This document shows, one piece after another, positions 16,309-24,729 of a DNA stretch of 64,000 nt (the stretch's first letter is position 1; every line of letters starts with the position of its first letter). The stretch lies in the NCBI RefSeq assembly GCF_000012945.1, contig NC_007511.1, forward strand, positions 186,001-250,000, in the 5' to 3' direction. The notes beneath the pieces are model-generated. The model was not told the origin of the DNA. It made no database searches and saw only the letters and a program-made list of their open reading frames with translations. Source of the stretch: Burkholderia lata. GTDB lineage: Bacteria; Pseudomonadota; Gammaproteobacteria; Burkholderiales; Burkholderiaceae. The position numbers and the translations under genes were made by a program.

Positions 16309-17001
16309 TTACATCGTGTGGGTGGCCGACTGCGCGAGCGTCAGCAGTTCGTCGAACTGCGTGATCAACTCGAAGCACAGCAGGAACGCGAGCGTATAGG
16401 CCGGCGCAGGAAAGCGCCGGATCGCCGCCAGCACCTGTGGCGCGAAGCGCGAGCGGATTGGGTCGCGCGTCAGCAGCCACGCGATCGCGATGCCGATCGC
16501 GGCGCCCGCGATCAGGTCGGTCGGGTAGTGAAAGCCGAGATACGCACGCGGCACGCAGATGAACACGACCGCATACACCAGTGCCAACACGCCGACGCGG
16601 CGCGCGATGATGAAGATGCCGGTGGCGATCGCCATCCACAGCATCGCGTGATCGCTCGGAAACGAGCTCCATGCCTGCAGCGTGGCTGCGCGCAGTCCTG
16701 CGGACGGGAAGTGCAGGTGCAGGTCGGGGTTGTAGATCGGCCGCACGCGGAACGGCAGCACCTGGGCGAGCAGCCGGCCGAACGCGAGCGCGATGAGCCC
16801 GCTTGCGATCGTCGCGACGACCAGCTCGCGCTGCCGCTCGCGGTTCGGGCCCGGCTGGAACCACAGCCAGCACAGCACGGGAATGAGCACGAAGCCCTTG
16901 AACGTGTATAGGCCCGCAATCACGCGGATCGCGTGATTCATCAGCGGACCGAACGTGATGTGGGTGAGGAAGGTCTGGATCGTGGTGTCGAAATCGTTCA
17001 T
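16309..17001 (-). CDS. PAP2 family phosphatase
   Basis: A 230-aa inner-membrane protein with about six hydrophobic segments and the three PAP2 motifs: FRVRPIYN (phosphate-binding RP), SSFPSDHAMLW (catalytic histidine) and RAYLGFHYPTDLIAG (second catalytic histidine). Enzymes of this type dephosphorylate undecaprenyl pyrophosphate or other lipid phosphates in the periplasmic leaflet. The final 50 residues are a cytoplasmic tail of unknown role. The start is ATG 17001; the upstream ribosome site is weak. Confidence 0.88.
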   Translation of the reverse strand: MNDFDTTIQTFLTHITFGPLMNHAIRVIAGLYTFKGFVLIPVLCWLWFQPGPNRERQRELVVATIASGLIALAFGRLLAQVLPFRVRPIYNPDLHLHFPSAGLRAATLQAWSSFPSDHAMLWMAIATGIFIIARRVGVLALVYAVVFICVPRAYLGFHYPTDLIAGAAIGIAIAWLLTRDPIRSRFAPQVLAAIRRFPAPAYTLAFLLCFELITQFDELLTLAQSATHTM

Positions 17002-17366
17002 GTTCTGTGCGACCCGGGCGGACGCTCAGCGCATGACATGCGGCCGGCGGGATCGGAAAGCGCGCTCGTACCTGAGCGCAACGGGGGGCAAGTATGTCAC
17101 CCGTTATTTCGAAGAAAATGCGAAAAAATACCGGGAATCCCCTGATAAAACGGGGCTGTGCGGTGGGGCCGGATGGGTGAGCGCCGCATGGCGGGGCGCA
17201 TCGAATCGTCCGACGTTTTCGCATCGATGCGTACGGTCGCCGGAAAAATAATCGGTTGAACTGGACATTCGTTCGAACTGGTGCGGACCTTGCGCGGGAT
17301 GGGCGTTTTTCATGCCGGATGCGCACGAATCTGCCGGGCCGCGCAGCGTCATGCGTGCGCCGATCG
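17002..17366. other. Gene-free 365-bp gap
   Basis: Between the PAP2 gene and the MFS terminator I see no coding sequence. It has AT-rich patches (about 17100-17150 and 17240-17255) unlike the rest, which may be promoter elements for the PAP2 gene. A short minus-strand frame at 17104-17352 has no family signature. Confidence 0.5.
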
Positions 17367-17410
17367 AAAATAAAAGAAAAGGCGGGCAAGCCCTTGTGGG
17401 CCCGCCCGCC
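17367..17410 (-). terminator. Intrinsic terminator of MFS gene
   Basis: On the minus strand the stem GGCGGGC / GCCCGCC is followed by TTTTCTTTTATTTT, a good T-rich tail. Confidence 0.8.
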
Positions 17411-17431
17411 AGGTGTGTGCGGCGCGGGAAT

Positions 17432-18664
17432 TCAGTGGCGCCAGATCCGCACGGCGAGCGCGGCCAGCGATGTGACGACGGCCAGCGCGGTCACCGCATT
17501 CCAGCCCAGTTGCGCGAGCAACAAACTGCCGATCGCGGCGCCGGCCGCCATCCCGATGAACATGCCGACGAACAGCACCGCGTTGAGGCGGCTGCGCGAC
17601 GCGGGGTCGATCCGGTAGACGATCGCCTGGTGCGCGATCAGCGTGGCCTGCACGCCGAGATCGAAGCCGATCGTCGCGACCGCGAGCAGCACGAGCTGTG
17701 CATGCGGCGACATCAGCGGCGCGGCGGCCATCGACGCGAACGACACCGTCGCGATGCCGATCCCGATGCGCGTGACGCGCTCGGGGCCGTGATGGTCGGC
17801 CATGCGCCCGGCGATCGGCGCGGCCAGCGCGCCGGCGGCGCCCGCGAGGCCGAATGCGCCAGCGGCCGCGCTGCCGAGGTGGAACGGTGCGCCGTGCAGC
17901 ATCACCGCGAGCGTCGACCAGAATGCGCTGAACCCGATGGCCAGCAGCCCCTGTGCGAGCGCGGCGCGGCGCAGCGCCGGATGCTGGCGCCACAGTGCGC
18001 CGAGCGACCCGATCAGTGCGCGATACGGCAGGCGCGTGGTCGGCTCGAAGTGCGGCAGCCCGCGCGCGGCCACGACGCCGATCACGGCGACGCTGGCGGC
18101 CGCGAGTGCGAACATCGCGCGCCATCCGGCCGTCTCGGCGACGAACCCGGCCACGACGCGCGACAGCAGGATGCCGAGCAGCAGCCCCGTCATCACCGTG
18201 CCGACGATACGGCCGCGATGCGCGTCGTGCGCGAGCGTCGCGGCGGCCGGCACGACGTCCTGCGCCATCGTCGCGGCGAGGCCGATCGCGAAGCTCGCCG
18301 CGAGCAGCGGCCCGAGCGACGGCGCGATGGCGGCGAGCAGCAGCGCGACGACCAGCGTCGCGGCCTTGGTCACGATCACGCGGCGGCGGTCGAAGCGGTC
18401 GCCGAGCGGCGCGAGCAGCAGGATGCCGAGCGCATAGCCGAGTTGCGTGAGCGTCGGCACGAAGCCGATCGCCCGTGCCGACGCGCCGAGATCGGGCCCG
18501 AGCGCGCCGAGCATCGGTTGCGCGTAGTAGAGCGGGGCGACCCCGAGACCGGCAGCGGCCGCGAGCAGCAGCACGAGCCGGCGATCGGGCATCGAATGGG
18601 CGGCCGGGTGGGCCGGGGCGTGGGCTGCGCGGGGCGCGGCATCGAGTCGGGACGGAGTGGACAT
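17432..18664 (-). CDS. MFS transporter (drug/sugar-efflux type)
   Basis: A 410-aa, twelve-helix major facilitator. The motif GDRFDRRRVIV between helices 2 and 3 (loop 2-3) and the mirrored GRMADHHGPERV between 8 and 9 identify the family. N-terminal 25 residues are alanine-rich and cytoplasmic. Substrate unknown; members with such a signature are mostly exporters. Start ATG 18664 follows AGGAAGT. Its divergent neighbour at 18766 is a LysR gene, the likely regulator; they share a 101-bp promoter region. Confidence 0.88.
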   Translation of the reverse strand: MSTPSRLDAAPRAAHAPAHPAAHSMPDRRLVLLLAAAAGLGVAPLYYAQPMLGALGPDLGASARAIGFVPTLTQLGYALGILLLAPLGDRFDRRRVIVTKAATLVVALLLAAIAPSLGPLLAASFAIGLAATMAQDVVPAAATLAHDAHRGRIVGTVMTGLLLGILLSRVVAGFVAETAGWRAMFALAAASVAVIGVVAARGLPHFEPTTRLPYRALIGSLGALWRQHPALRRAALAQGLLAIGFSAFWSTLAVMLHGAPFHLGSAAAGAFGLAGAAGALAAPIAGRMADHHGPERVTRIGIGIATVSFASMAAAPLMSPHAQLVLLAVATIGFDLGVQATLIAHQAIVYRIDPASRSRLNAVLFVGMFIGMAAGAAIGSLLLAQLGWNAVTALAVVTSLAALAVRIWRH

Positions 18665-18765
18665 CGCGTACTTCCTGGATGGGGTGAAGGAATGGACGCG
18701 AGTGTGGCGGCACGCAGCCGGCCACGGTAGTGCCGCCCTGCGCAGATTTGTTATACGCTCCACGC

Positions 18766-19749
18766 ATGACTGAAAAACCTTCCTTCTCTCCCGCTGCTGG
18801 CGGATCTCCGCGCATTCAGGCAGTGCCGCTGGACGGCGCCGGCTATCGTTTTGAGTTGATGGAAACCTTCGTACGCATAGTCGAGGCCGGCAGCCTGTCG
18901 GCCGCGGCCGCGCAACTGCATACGACGCAGCCGACGATCAGCCGGCGGCTGCAGGCGCTCGAACGCTCGCTCGGCATGCGCCTGCTGCAGCGGACGACGC
19001 ACACGATGCGGCTGACCGTCGACGGCGAACGCTGCTTCAAGCGCGCGAAGGAGCTGCTGGCGAACTGGGCGGCATTCGAGGCCGATCTGCGCGGCGCACA
19101 GGAAGAGCCTGACGGGCTGCTGCGGGTCGCGGTGCCGCACGCGTTCGGCCAGGAGCGTTTCGTCGAGCCGCTCGCGCGGTTCCTGCGCGACTATCCGCGC
19201 GTATCGGTGGAGTGGCTGCTGCAGGACGAGGTGCGGGATTTTGTCGGCAGCGGCATCGATTGTGCGATCCAGGTGGGCGAGCCGACCGATCCGGCGGTGG
19301 TCGCGATCCGGCTCTCGAAGGTGCCGCGCTTCGTGGTCGCCGCGCCGTCCGTGCTGAACGGCGCCGAGGTGCCGGCCGACCCTGCCGCGCTGGCTGCGTT
19401 GCCGTGGCTCGCGCTGCGCACGTACTACCGTACCGAGCTGGCGCTCACACATTCGGTCACGGGCGAGACGCGGCGCATTGCGATCCGCCCGCGCATCACG
19501 ACCGCGAACCTGTACGCGCTGCGTAGTGCGGCGCTGCTGGGAGTGGGGGCGTGCGTCGGCTCGTCATGGATGTTGGCCGACCATCTCGCACGCGGCGAGC
19601 TCGTCCACCTCGCGCCCGAGTGGCAGGCCGCGCCGTTGCCCGTCTATCTGACCTACCCGCATGCGCAGTTCTATCCGTCGCGGCTCGTGCGGTTTGCCGC
19701 GATGATGCGCGAGGCCGTGCCGGGGCTCGTCGAAGGGCGCGACGCCTGA
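18766..19749 (+). CDS. LysR family regulator
   Basis: A 327-aa LysR factor. The helix-turn-helix (ETFVRIVEAGSLSAAAAQLHTTQPTISRRLQALE) begins at residue 33, later than usual; ATG 18859 (MET...) would give a standard-length start. Neither start has a clear ribosome site. The effector-binding domain fills residues 120-320. Closest resemblance is to CrgA-type LysR proteins (MeT-F-V-x-V-E-x-G-S-F). Divergent from the MFS gene, so it probably controls that exporter. Confidence 0.88.
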   Translation: MTEKPSFSPAAGGSPRIQAVPLDGAGYRFELMETFVRIVEAGSLSAAAAQLHTTQPTISRRLQALERSLGMRLLQRTTHTMRLTVDGERCFKRAKELLANWAAFEADLRGAQEEPDGLLRVAVPHAFGQERFVEPLARFLRDYPRVSVEWLLQDEVRDFVGSGIDCAIQVGEPTDPAVVAIRLSKVPRFVVAAPSVLNGAEVPADPAALAALPWLALRTYYRTELALTHSVTGETRRIAIRPRITTANLYALRSAALLGVGACVGSSWMLADHLARGELVHLAPEWQAAPLPVYLTYPHAQFYPSRLVRFAAMMREAVPGLVEGRDA

Positions 19750-19765
19750 TACCTGACACCTGACG
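19745..19765. repeat. Three-unit heptamer repeat
   Basis: CCTGATA, CCTGACA, CCTGACG in register; the first unit contains the TGA stop of the LysR gene. Confidence 0.6.
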
Positions 19766-19802
19766 CGGGATGCGCCGCGAACGCCGGGCGGCCGCCGGGC
19801 CG

Positions 19803-20441
19803 TCAACCGCGCCGGATTCCTTCGGGCAGCGCGCTGATGCGGCGCACTTCGGGCGAATCGAGCCACGCGCGCGACGTCGCACAGTCGGCGAACATGTCGG
19901 TCGCATCCTCGCCCCAGAACAGGTCGCCGTCGAGTTCGAAGGTCGGCACGCCGAATACGCTGTGCGCGATCGCATCGTCGGTGTTCGCGCGCAGCGCGTC
20001 CTTCACTGGCTGGGCGTCGACCGCCGTCACGCCTTCCGGAAAGCCGACGGCTTCGCACAGCGCGGCGAAGCCTTCCGGCGTCGACACGTCCTGGCCGTCG
20101 CGCCAGATATGCCGGAAGATCCGCCGGATCGCGTCGGGTGAATTGCCCATCGCGATCGCGAGGCGCAGCGGCTTGATCGGATTGAACGGGTGCGCGGGCG
20201 GCATCCGGAACGCAATGCCGAGCTTGTCCGCGCGGTATTGCGCGTGGCGGTAGGTGAAGACGCGTTTCGCCGCGATCTCGGCCGGCGCTTTCTGGCCCCA
20301 GTGTGCGAGCAGTGCGCCGAGCACGATGGGCCGCGGCTCGAATGCGGCGGCGGCCGGCAACCGGTCGAATTGTTCCTGCTGCAGGTAGGCGAACGGCGAA
20401 ACGAAATCGAAATACCAGGTGGCGGTGCGCGCGGCGTTCAT
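19803..20441 (-). CDS. DsbA-family 2-hydroxychromene-2-carboxylate isomerase-like protein
   Basis: A 212-aa thioredoxin-fold enzyme of the HCCA isomerase/GST kappa group. WYFDFVSPFAYLQQEQF carries the serine used in place of a thiol; SVFGVPTFELDGDLFWGED is the conserved end. In naphthalene catabolism (NahD) such enzymes isomerise hydroxychromene carboxylate using glutathione; here no ring-cleavage gene is nearby, so the real substrate is open. Start at 20441. It is not close enough to its neighbours to claim an operon. Confidence 0.85.
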   Translation of the reverse strand: MNAARTATWYFDFVSPFAYLQQEQFDRLPAAAAFEPRPIVLGALLAHWGQKAPAEIAAKRVFTYRHAQYRADKLGIAFRMPPAHPFNPIKPLRLAIAMGNSPDAIRRIFRHIWRDGQDVSTPEGFAALCEAVGFPEGVTAVDAQPVKDALRANTDDAIAHSVFGVPTFELDGDLFWGEDATDMFADCATSRAWLDSPEVRRISALPEGIRRG

Positions 20442-20549
20442 CGGGAGCGTCTCCTCGTGCGGGTCCGGATGGATCGGGTGCGGGCCAGTGTCGCACGCGG
20501 CGGCGTTTTGCGCTGCCGCATCGCAAGCCCGCCGCCGGCGCGAACGCTG

Positions 20550-21026
20550 CTACGCGGCCTCCACCAATGCCGCGAGCCTCGCCAGCGCCATTTGCCAGCC
20601 GGTCTCGTTGTCGGCGGCCGGCACGCCGGGCGGCACCCCGTCGTGCACGGCGTCCACGCGTGTGCCGCCCGCTTCGTCGGACAGCGTAATCGTGATCGTC
20701 ATCGCGCCGCGCAGCATCGGATCGTCGGTCTCGAACACGTCGATCTCGACGATCTGCTGGTCCGGCACGAGCGTGACGAAGCGGCCGTGATAGGTATCGG
20801 TGCGCGCAGTGGTCTTGCCGGTGCCGGCCGACGGCGCGTCGTAGCTCAGCGACACGCGCAGCGCGCCGCCTTCCCGTGCGTCGTACGCATGGACGCGGCA
20901 CGTCATGCCGGCGGGCACCTTCCATTGCTCGACCGCGTGCGGATCGAGCAGGGCGCGGTAGACGCGGCCGCGCGGGGCGTTCAGGTGCCGGCTGACCCGG
21001 GTCGAATGCGTGTGCGTGTGCAACAT
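20550..21026 (-). CDS. SRPBCC (AHSA1-like) domain protein
   Basis: A 158-aa protein of the SRPBCC/AHSA1 lipid- or ligand-binding fold. The opening HLNAPRGRVYRALLDPHAVEQWKVPAGM and the later 'GRFVTLVPDQQIVEIDVFE' match the family. Start at 21026 has GGGAGGC seven bases upstream. It lies 124 bases after the related 21151-21636 gene on the same strand and may share its ArsR-controlled transcript. Confidence 0.85.
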   Translation of the reverse strand: MLHTHTHSTRVSRHLNAPRGRVYRALLDPHAVEQWKVPAGMTCRVHAYDAREGGALRVSLSYDAPSAGTGKTTARTDTYHGRFVTLVPDQQIVEIDVFETDDPMLRGAMTITITLSDEAGGTRVDAVHDGVPPGVPAADNETGWQMALARLAALVEAA

Positions 21027-21150
21027 GTTGCCTCCCGCGGAGCGCGCGCGACGGTGCACGCCGGAGGCCGGCGTGTCGTCATGCTTCCTTCAGGAATCCT
21101 AGGCGCGCGAGAGGCGGCATGCAATGACCGCCCACGCGGCCACGGTCGGC

Positions 21151-21636
21151 TCAGCGCAGGGCGGCGGCGAATTCGTCGAGTTGCGTGATGCAGGTGTTCC
21201 AGCCCTCGAAGAAGCCGAGCGCTTCGTGGCGTTCGCGTGTGGCGGCGTCCGGATGCATCACGCGCGCTTCGTAGCGGCTGCCGGCATCGTCGTCGGCCAT
21301 CGTGATGATCGCCGTGAAACCCATCCACGGCGCCTGCGGCCGCCAGCCGCCCGCGAGCATCGACGTGAATGCGATGCGCGATTCCGGCACGATTTCGAGG
21401 AAGCAGCCGGGATTGTCGCTGCTGCCGCCGTCGGGGCCGCGCATGAACGTATGGAAGGCGCCGCCCGGGCGCAGGTCGAACGCGCGCACTTCGGTGGTCC
21501 ACGGTTTCGGGCACCACCACTCCTTCAGCAATTCGGGGTCGGTCCATGCACGCCACAGCGCATGGCGCGGCGCACGCAGCGTGCGCGTGATGACGAGATC
21601 GTGAGCTTCAACGGGTTCGACGGGGCTTGCTGACAT
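21151..21636 (-). CDS. SRPBCC/START-like protein of ArsR-SRPBCC pair
   Basis: A 161-aa AHSA1-like SRPBCC protein (VITRTLRAPRHALWRAWTDPELLKEWWCPKPW, then MGFTAIITMADDDAGSRYEARVMHPD). A strong ribosome site AGGAGGAGC precedes ATG 21636. The gene starts inside the ArsR gene, a 29-base overlap in a different frame, so the two are translated together. ArsR-type repressors paired with SRPBCC proteins are common in proteobacteria; their ligand is mostly unknown. Confidence 0.88.
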   Translation of the reverse strand: MSASPVEPVEAHDLVITRTLRAPRHALWRAWTDPELLKEWWCPKPWTTEVRAFDLRPGGAFHTFMRGPDGGSSDNPGCFLEIVPESRIAFTSMLAGGWRPQAPWMGFTAIITMADDDAGSRYEARVMHPDAATRERHEALGFFEGWNTCITQLDEFAAALR

Positions 21637-21973
21637 CTTGCTCCTCCTGGTGACGGCGTTCGACGAATTCGACGAGACGATCGGATCGTGCTTCCCACTG
21701 CGCGCGCTGCTCGGCGAGCCATGCCTCGGCTTCAGTCAGCCGGCTGCCGACCAGCGTGCAGGTACGCGAGCGGCCGGCTTTGCGGGTCTGGACGAGACCG
21801 CTGCGCTCGAGCACCGCGACGTGCTTCATGAACGACGGCAGCGCCATGTCGAACGGCGCGGCCAGCGCGGAGACGGTCCGTTCGCCATGACCGAGCGCGC
21901 TGACGATCGCGCAGCGCGTCGGATCGGCGAGGGCGTGGAAGACGTCGCTGATGCCGGGTTGAAAGTTAGCCAT
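21608..21973 (-). CDS. ArsR family repressor
   Basis: A 121-aa winged-helix repressor. DVFHALADPTRCAIVSALGHGERTVSALAAPFDMALPSFMKHVAVLERSGLVQTRKAGRSRTCTL is the standard ArsR DNA-binding core; no metal-binding cysteine box is seen, so it likely responds to an organic ligand or to a partner protein. It overlaps the following SRPBCC gene. A perfect inverted repeat covers its own start codon, which suggests autoregulation. Confidence 0.9.
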   Translation of the reverse strand: MANFQPGISDVFHALADPTRCAIVSALGHGERTVSALAAPFDMALPSFMKHVAVLERSGLVQTRKAGRSRTCTLVGSRLTEAEAWLAEQRAQWEARSDRLVEFVERRHQEEQDVSKPRRTR

Positions 21974-21981
21974 GTGGCTAA
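21966..21981. promoter_or_regulatory. Inverted repeat over ArsR start codon
   Basis: TTAGCCA-TG-TGGCTAA, 7-bp arms, covers the ATG of the arsR-like gene on the minus strand. This is the usual type of autoregulatory operator for ArsR/SRPBCC pairs. Confidence 0.6.
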
Positions 21982-22177
21982 GTATAGGAAAAGCGGACGG
22001 CGATGCAACGGAATTTTTCGTCGCGTAGGATGATGGGGCGGTAACGCGTGCCGACCGGGTGCGGCGTTGCCGCGCACCTGCCGCCGTTGCGCGAGCCGCG
22101 ACGGCCGGCTGGTGTTCCTTCCGATCCGGACGCACGCCGAACCCGCGTGTGCGACCCAACTGACTACCGGAGTGGGC

Positions 22178-22708
22178 ATGACCGAATCTGTTACCGTCCG
22201 CCGCGTCGATGCGGGCGAAGCGATGAGCCGTGTTGAAGCGCTGGCCGACGTGCTGATCGATTGCGTCGAGGGCGGCGCGTCCGTCAGCTTCATGTTGCCG
22301 ATCGCGCGGCCGACCGCCGTCGCGTTCTGGACCCACGTCGCCGATGGCGTCGCGAACGGCGAGCGCATCCTGCTCGTTGCCGAGGACGCGGCCGGCCGGA
22401 TCGTCGGCACCGTGCAGGTCGTGACCGCGCAGCCCGAGAACCAGCCGCATCGCGCGGATATCTCGAAGATGCTCGTGTCGCGGCACGCGCGCCGGCAGGG
22501 CATCGCCGCGCGGCTGATGGCGGCGGCCGATTCGGCCGCGCGCGACGCCGGCAAGACCGTGCTCGTGCTCGACACCGTGACGGGCGGCGACGCCGAGCGG
22601 CTGTACGAGCGGGCCGGCTGGCAGCGTGTCGGCGTCGTGCCGAACTATGCGCTGATGCCCGACGGCGCGCTCTGCGCGACGACGTATTTCCACAAGCAGC
22701 TCGCGTGA
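22178..22708 (+). CDS. GNAT family N-acetyltransferase
   Basis: A 176-aa acetyltransferase: the acetyl-CoA motif is ISKMLVSRHARRQGIAARLMAAADSAARDAG (Q/RxxGxA), and the C-terminal part RLYERAGWQRVGVVPNYALMPDG is typical. Substrate unknown. Start ATG 22178 has CCGGAGTGGG upstream; an earlier in-frame opening is rejected. Its stop overlaps the start of the next gene (GTGA, 22705-22708), so the two are coupled. Confidence 0.88.
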   Translation: MTESVTVRRVDAGEAMSRVEALADVLIDCVEGGASVSFMLPIARPTAVAFWTHVADGVANGERILLVAEDAAGRIVGTVQVVTAQPENQPHRADISKMLVSRHARRQGIAARLMAAADSAARDAGKTVLVLDTVTGGDAERLYERAGWQRVGVVPNYALMPDGALCATTYFHKQLA

Positions 22709-23505
22709 CGGCATTCGTCATGCATCCCGTCGCCCCGTTGCTCCTGTTCCTCACACTCGCGGCGGGTGCCGTGGCGCTGATCGCGCCGGTGGCGCTCGCG
22801 GTCGCGTGGCGGCGCCGCACGCAGGTGTCGTTGCGGGTGTTTTTCTACGGCATGCTGACCTTTTTCGTGTTCCAGCCGGTGCTGCGCCTGTCGTGGCAGG
22901 CGCCGTTGCTCCACTGGCTCGGGAACGATCCCCGCTGGCACCTGCCGATGCTCGTGTTCGCGGCGTTGACGGCCGGGCTCTTCGAGGAATGCGGGCGCTG
23001 GGTCGCTTTCCGGTATCTGCTGCCGAAGCGGCATGATGCACCGACGGCCGTGATGCTCGGGCTCGGGCACGGCGGGCTGGAGGCGATGCTGCTGGTCGGC
23101 GTCGGATTTCTCGCGCTCGGCACGGGCTATCTGCTCGCTCACGAGGGTGTCGTGGTGCGCGAGGGCGTGCAGTCGCTGATCGGGTCGCAGTTCGCGGGCA
23201 TGACGCTGGCGTCGCCGTTTCTCGCGCTGTTCGAACGCACGAGCGCGCTGGCTGCGCATGTCGGGCTGTCGCTGATCGTGTTGCAGACGTTCGTGCGCGG
23301 GACGAAACGCTGGCTGGCGTATGCGATTGCGCTCCATTTCGTATTCGACCTTGCCGTCGTGCTGCTGACGCGGTACTGGCATGTCGATACGGTACTGGTC
23401 GAGGTGATCCTGTTCGCGTCCAGCGTCGCGCTTCTGTTGCTGGGCATGCGCTGGAGCCGCCGGACGACGGGCGCCGGCGACGCGAGCACGGGGCATGTCG
23501 CCTGA
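22705..23505 (+). CDS. YhfC family intramembrane metalloprotease
   Basis: A 266-aa polytopic membrane protein. It has at least seven hydrophobic segments, FEECGRWVAFRYLLPKRHD, HGGLEAMLLVG and ALHFVFDLAVV, motifs that characterise the YhfC/CAAX-like glutamic/metal intramembrane protease group. The family in Bacillus is little characterised. Translation starts by GTG at 22705, overlapping the GNAT stop, or by ATG 22720. The pairing of an acetyltransferase with a membrane protease is unexplained. Confidence 0.75.
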   Translation: MTAFVMHPVAPLLLFLTLAAGAVALIAPVALAVAWRRRTQVSLRVFFYGMLTFFVFQPVLRLSWQAPLLHWLGNDPRWHLPMLVFAALTAGLFEECGRWVAFRYLLPKRHDAPTAVMLGLGHGGLEAMLLVGVGFLALGTGYLLAHEGVVVREGVQSLIGSQFAGMTLASPFLALFERTSALAAHVGLSLIVLQTFVRGTKRWLAYAIALHFVFDLAVVLLTRYWHVDTVLVEVILFASSVALLLLGMRWSRRTTGAGDASTGHVA

Positions 23506-23520
23506 TGGTCAGGGTCCGGT

Positions 23521-24438
23521 TCAGCCATGTGCAGCGGAGTTCAGCCGCCGGATGGCCGGCGCATGGCCCGTGCGCCACCGGCTCGCGAGGCTCACGGCCA
23601 TCCCGGCCGTGACGATCGCGATGCCGGCCAGCGCCGGCGCATGCGGCCGTTCGTCGAGCAGCAGCATGGCCTCGAGCGTGGCGAGCAGCGGCATCAGCGC
23701 GGCAAAGGTCGCACCGATCGCCGGGCCGAGCGCGACGACGGCCTGGCTGAAACAGTAGAGCGCCAGTACCGACATCAGCACGCCCTGGTAGATCGCCTGC
23801 GTCGCGATGGCAGCGACCGGCGCATGCAGCACGGCGCCGCCGCGTGCGGCCAGATAGAGCGGGCAGTAGAGCACCGCGGAGCCGACCGACACGACGGCCG
23901 TCGCGTGCAGCGCACCGGCGCCGGCGCGTTTCGTCGTGACGTTATAGACGGCCCACAGCAGGCCGCCGAGCATGAACAGCACGAGGGCCGGCAACCCGAT
24001 CGCGCCGCGCAGCGCATCGGACGCGGCCAGCGCGATGCCGGCCAGGATCGTGACGATGCCGGCGACCTGCGCGGCGCTCAGCCTTTCGTGCGCGACCTGC
24101 CGCCCGAGGATGGCCGTGAGCGCGATCATGCTGCCGGGCGTCAGCGCGAAGTAGCCGACCGGCGCATGGCCCAACGCCGCGGCGACAGTCAGGATGTAGG
24201 GTGCGCCCGCACCGATCACCATCAGCGCGATCGACGCCGGGCGCAGCGTGCCAAGCCCGCTGCGCAGCAGGACGGGCAGCAGCAGCGTGCCGGAGACGAC
24301 GAAACGGATGAACGCGATGTCGTACGCATCGAGGGCCGAGTGCGTGACCCCGAGGCGCGTGACGACCGGAAAGCCGCCCCAGATGAGCGCCGCGAGCAAT
24401 CCGTAGCCGATGCCGGCGAACCGTTCGTTTCCGTTCAT
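23521..24438 (-). CDS. EamA/DMT family exporter
   Basis: A 305-aa ten-helix transporter with two EamA repeats (about 10-140 and 155-290); LLAALIWGGFPVVTRLG opens the first. Such proteins export amino acids or metabolites; the substrate is not evident. Start ATG 24438 follows CAGGACAGGAC. It converges with the YhfC gene by 15 bases and is divergent from the gluzincin-like gene at 24730. Confidence 0.87.
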   Translation of the reverse strand: MNGNERFAGIGYGLLAALIWGGFPVVTRLGVTHSALDAYDIAFIRFVVSGTLLLPVLLRSGLGTLRPASIALMVIGAGAPYILTVAAALGHAPVGYFALTPGSMIALTAILGRQVAHERLSAAQVAGIVTILAGIALAASDALRGAIGLPALVLFMLGGLLWAVYNVTTKRAGAGALHATAVVSVGSAVLYCPLYLAARGGAVLHAPVAAIATQAIYQGVLMSVLALYCFSQAVVALGPAIGATFAALMPLLATLEAMLLLDERPHAPALAGIAIVTAGMAVSLASRWRTGHAPAIRRLNSAAHG

Positions 24439-24512
24439 GTCCTGTCCTGTCGTTGTCGTGCGGCCGTTGCGAGCCGGTTGAGGACAAGGATGCGGTGCGC
24501 CCGGTAATGCGT

Positions 24513-24543
24513 CCAATATATTATTTGGTCGCTATTAGGTCGC
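24513..24543. promoter_or_regulatory. AT-rich region with two 10-bp direct repeats
   Basis: ATTTGGTCGC (24523-24532) and ATTAGGTCGC (24534-24543) are spaced 11 bp, one helical turn; CCAA-N8-TTGG (24513-24528) overlaps. This is in the promoter region of the DMT exporter and could be an operator or activator site. Confidence 0.4.
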
Positions 24544-24729
24544 AAAAAGTCTTTGTTTCAACGAAGTGGCGGATCGCAATGGCCAGCGCCGGAACGGTTG
24601 CCCAGGTTGCGGCGAGCGCAAGCTGGGCAACCGGACGCCGGCCGGGAATCAAGCAGGGCCGCAGACGTCTCCAGTCCGATATATTCACGCAGGAAGACTT
24701 CAGCAGAACGCCCCGGAACCACCGCCTCG

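Noticed and set aside
17104..17352. An 82-codon minus-strand frame upstream of PAP2
   Set aside because: No ribosome site and unlikely composition; more likely promoter region.
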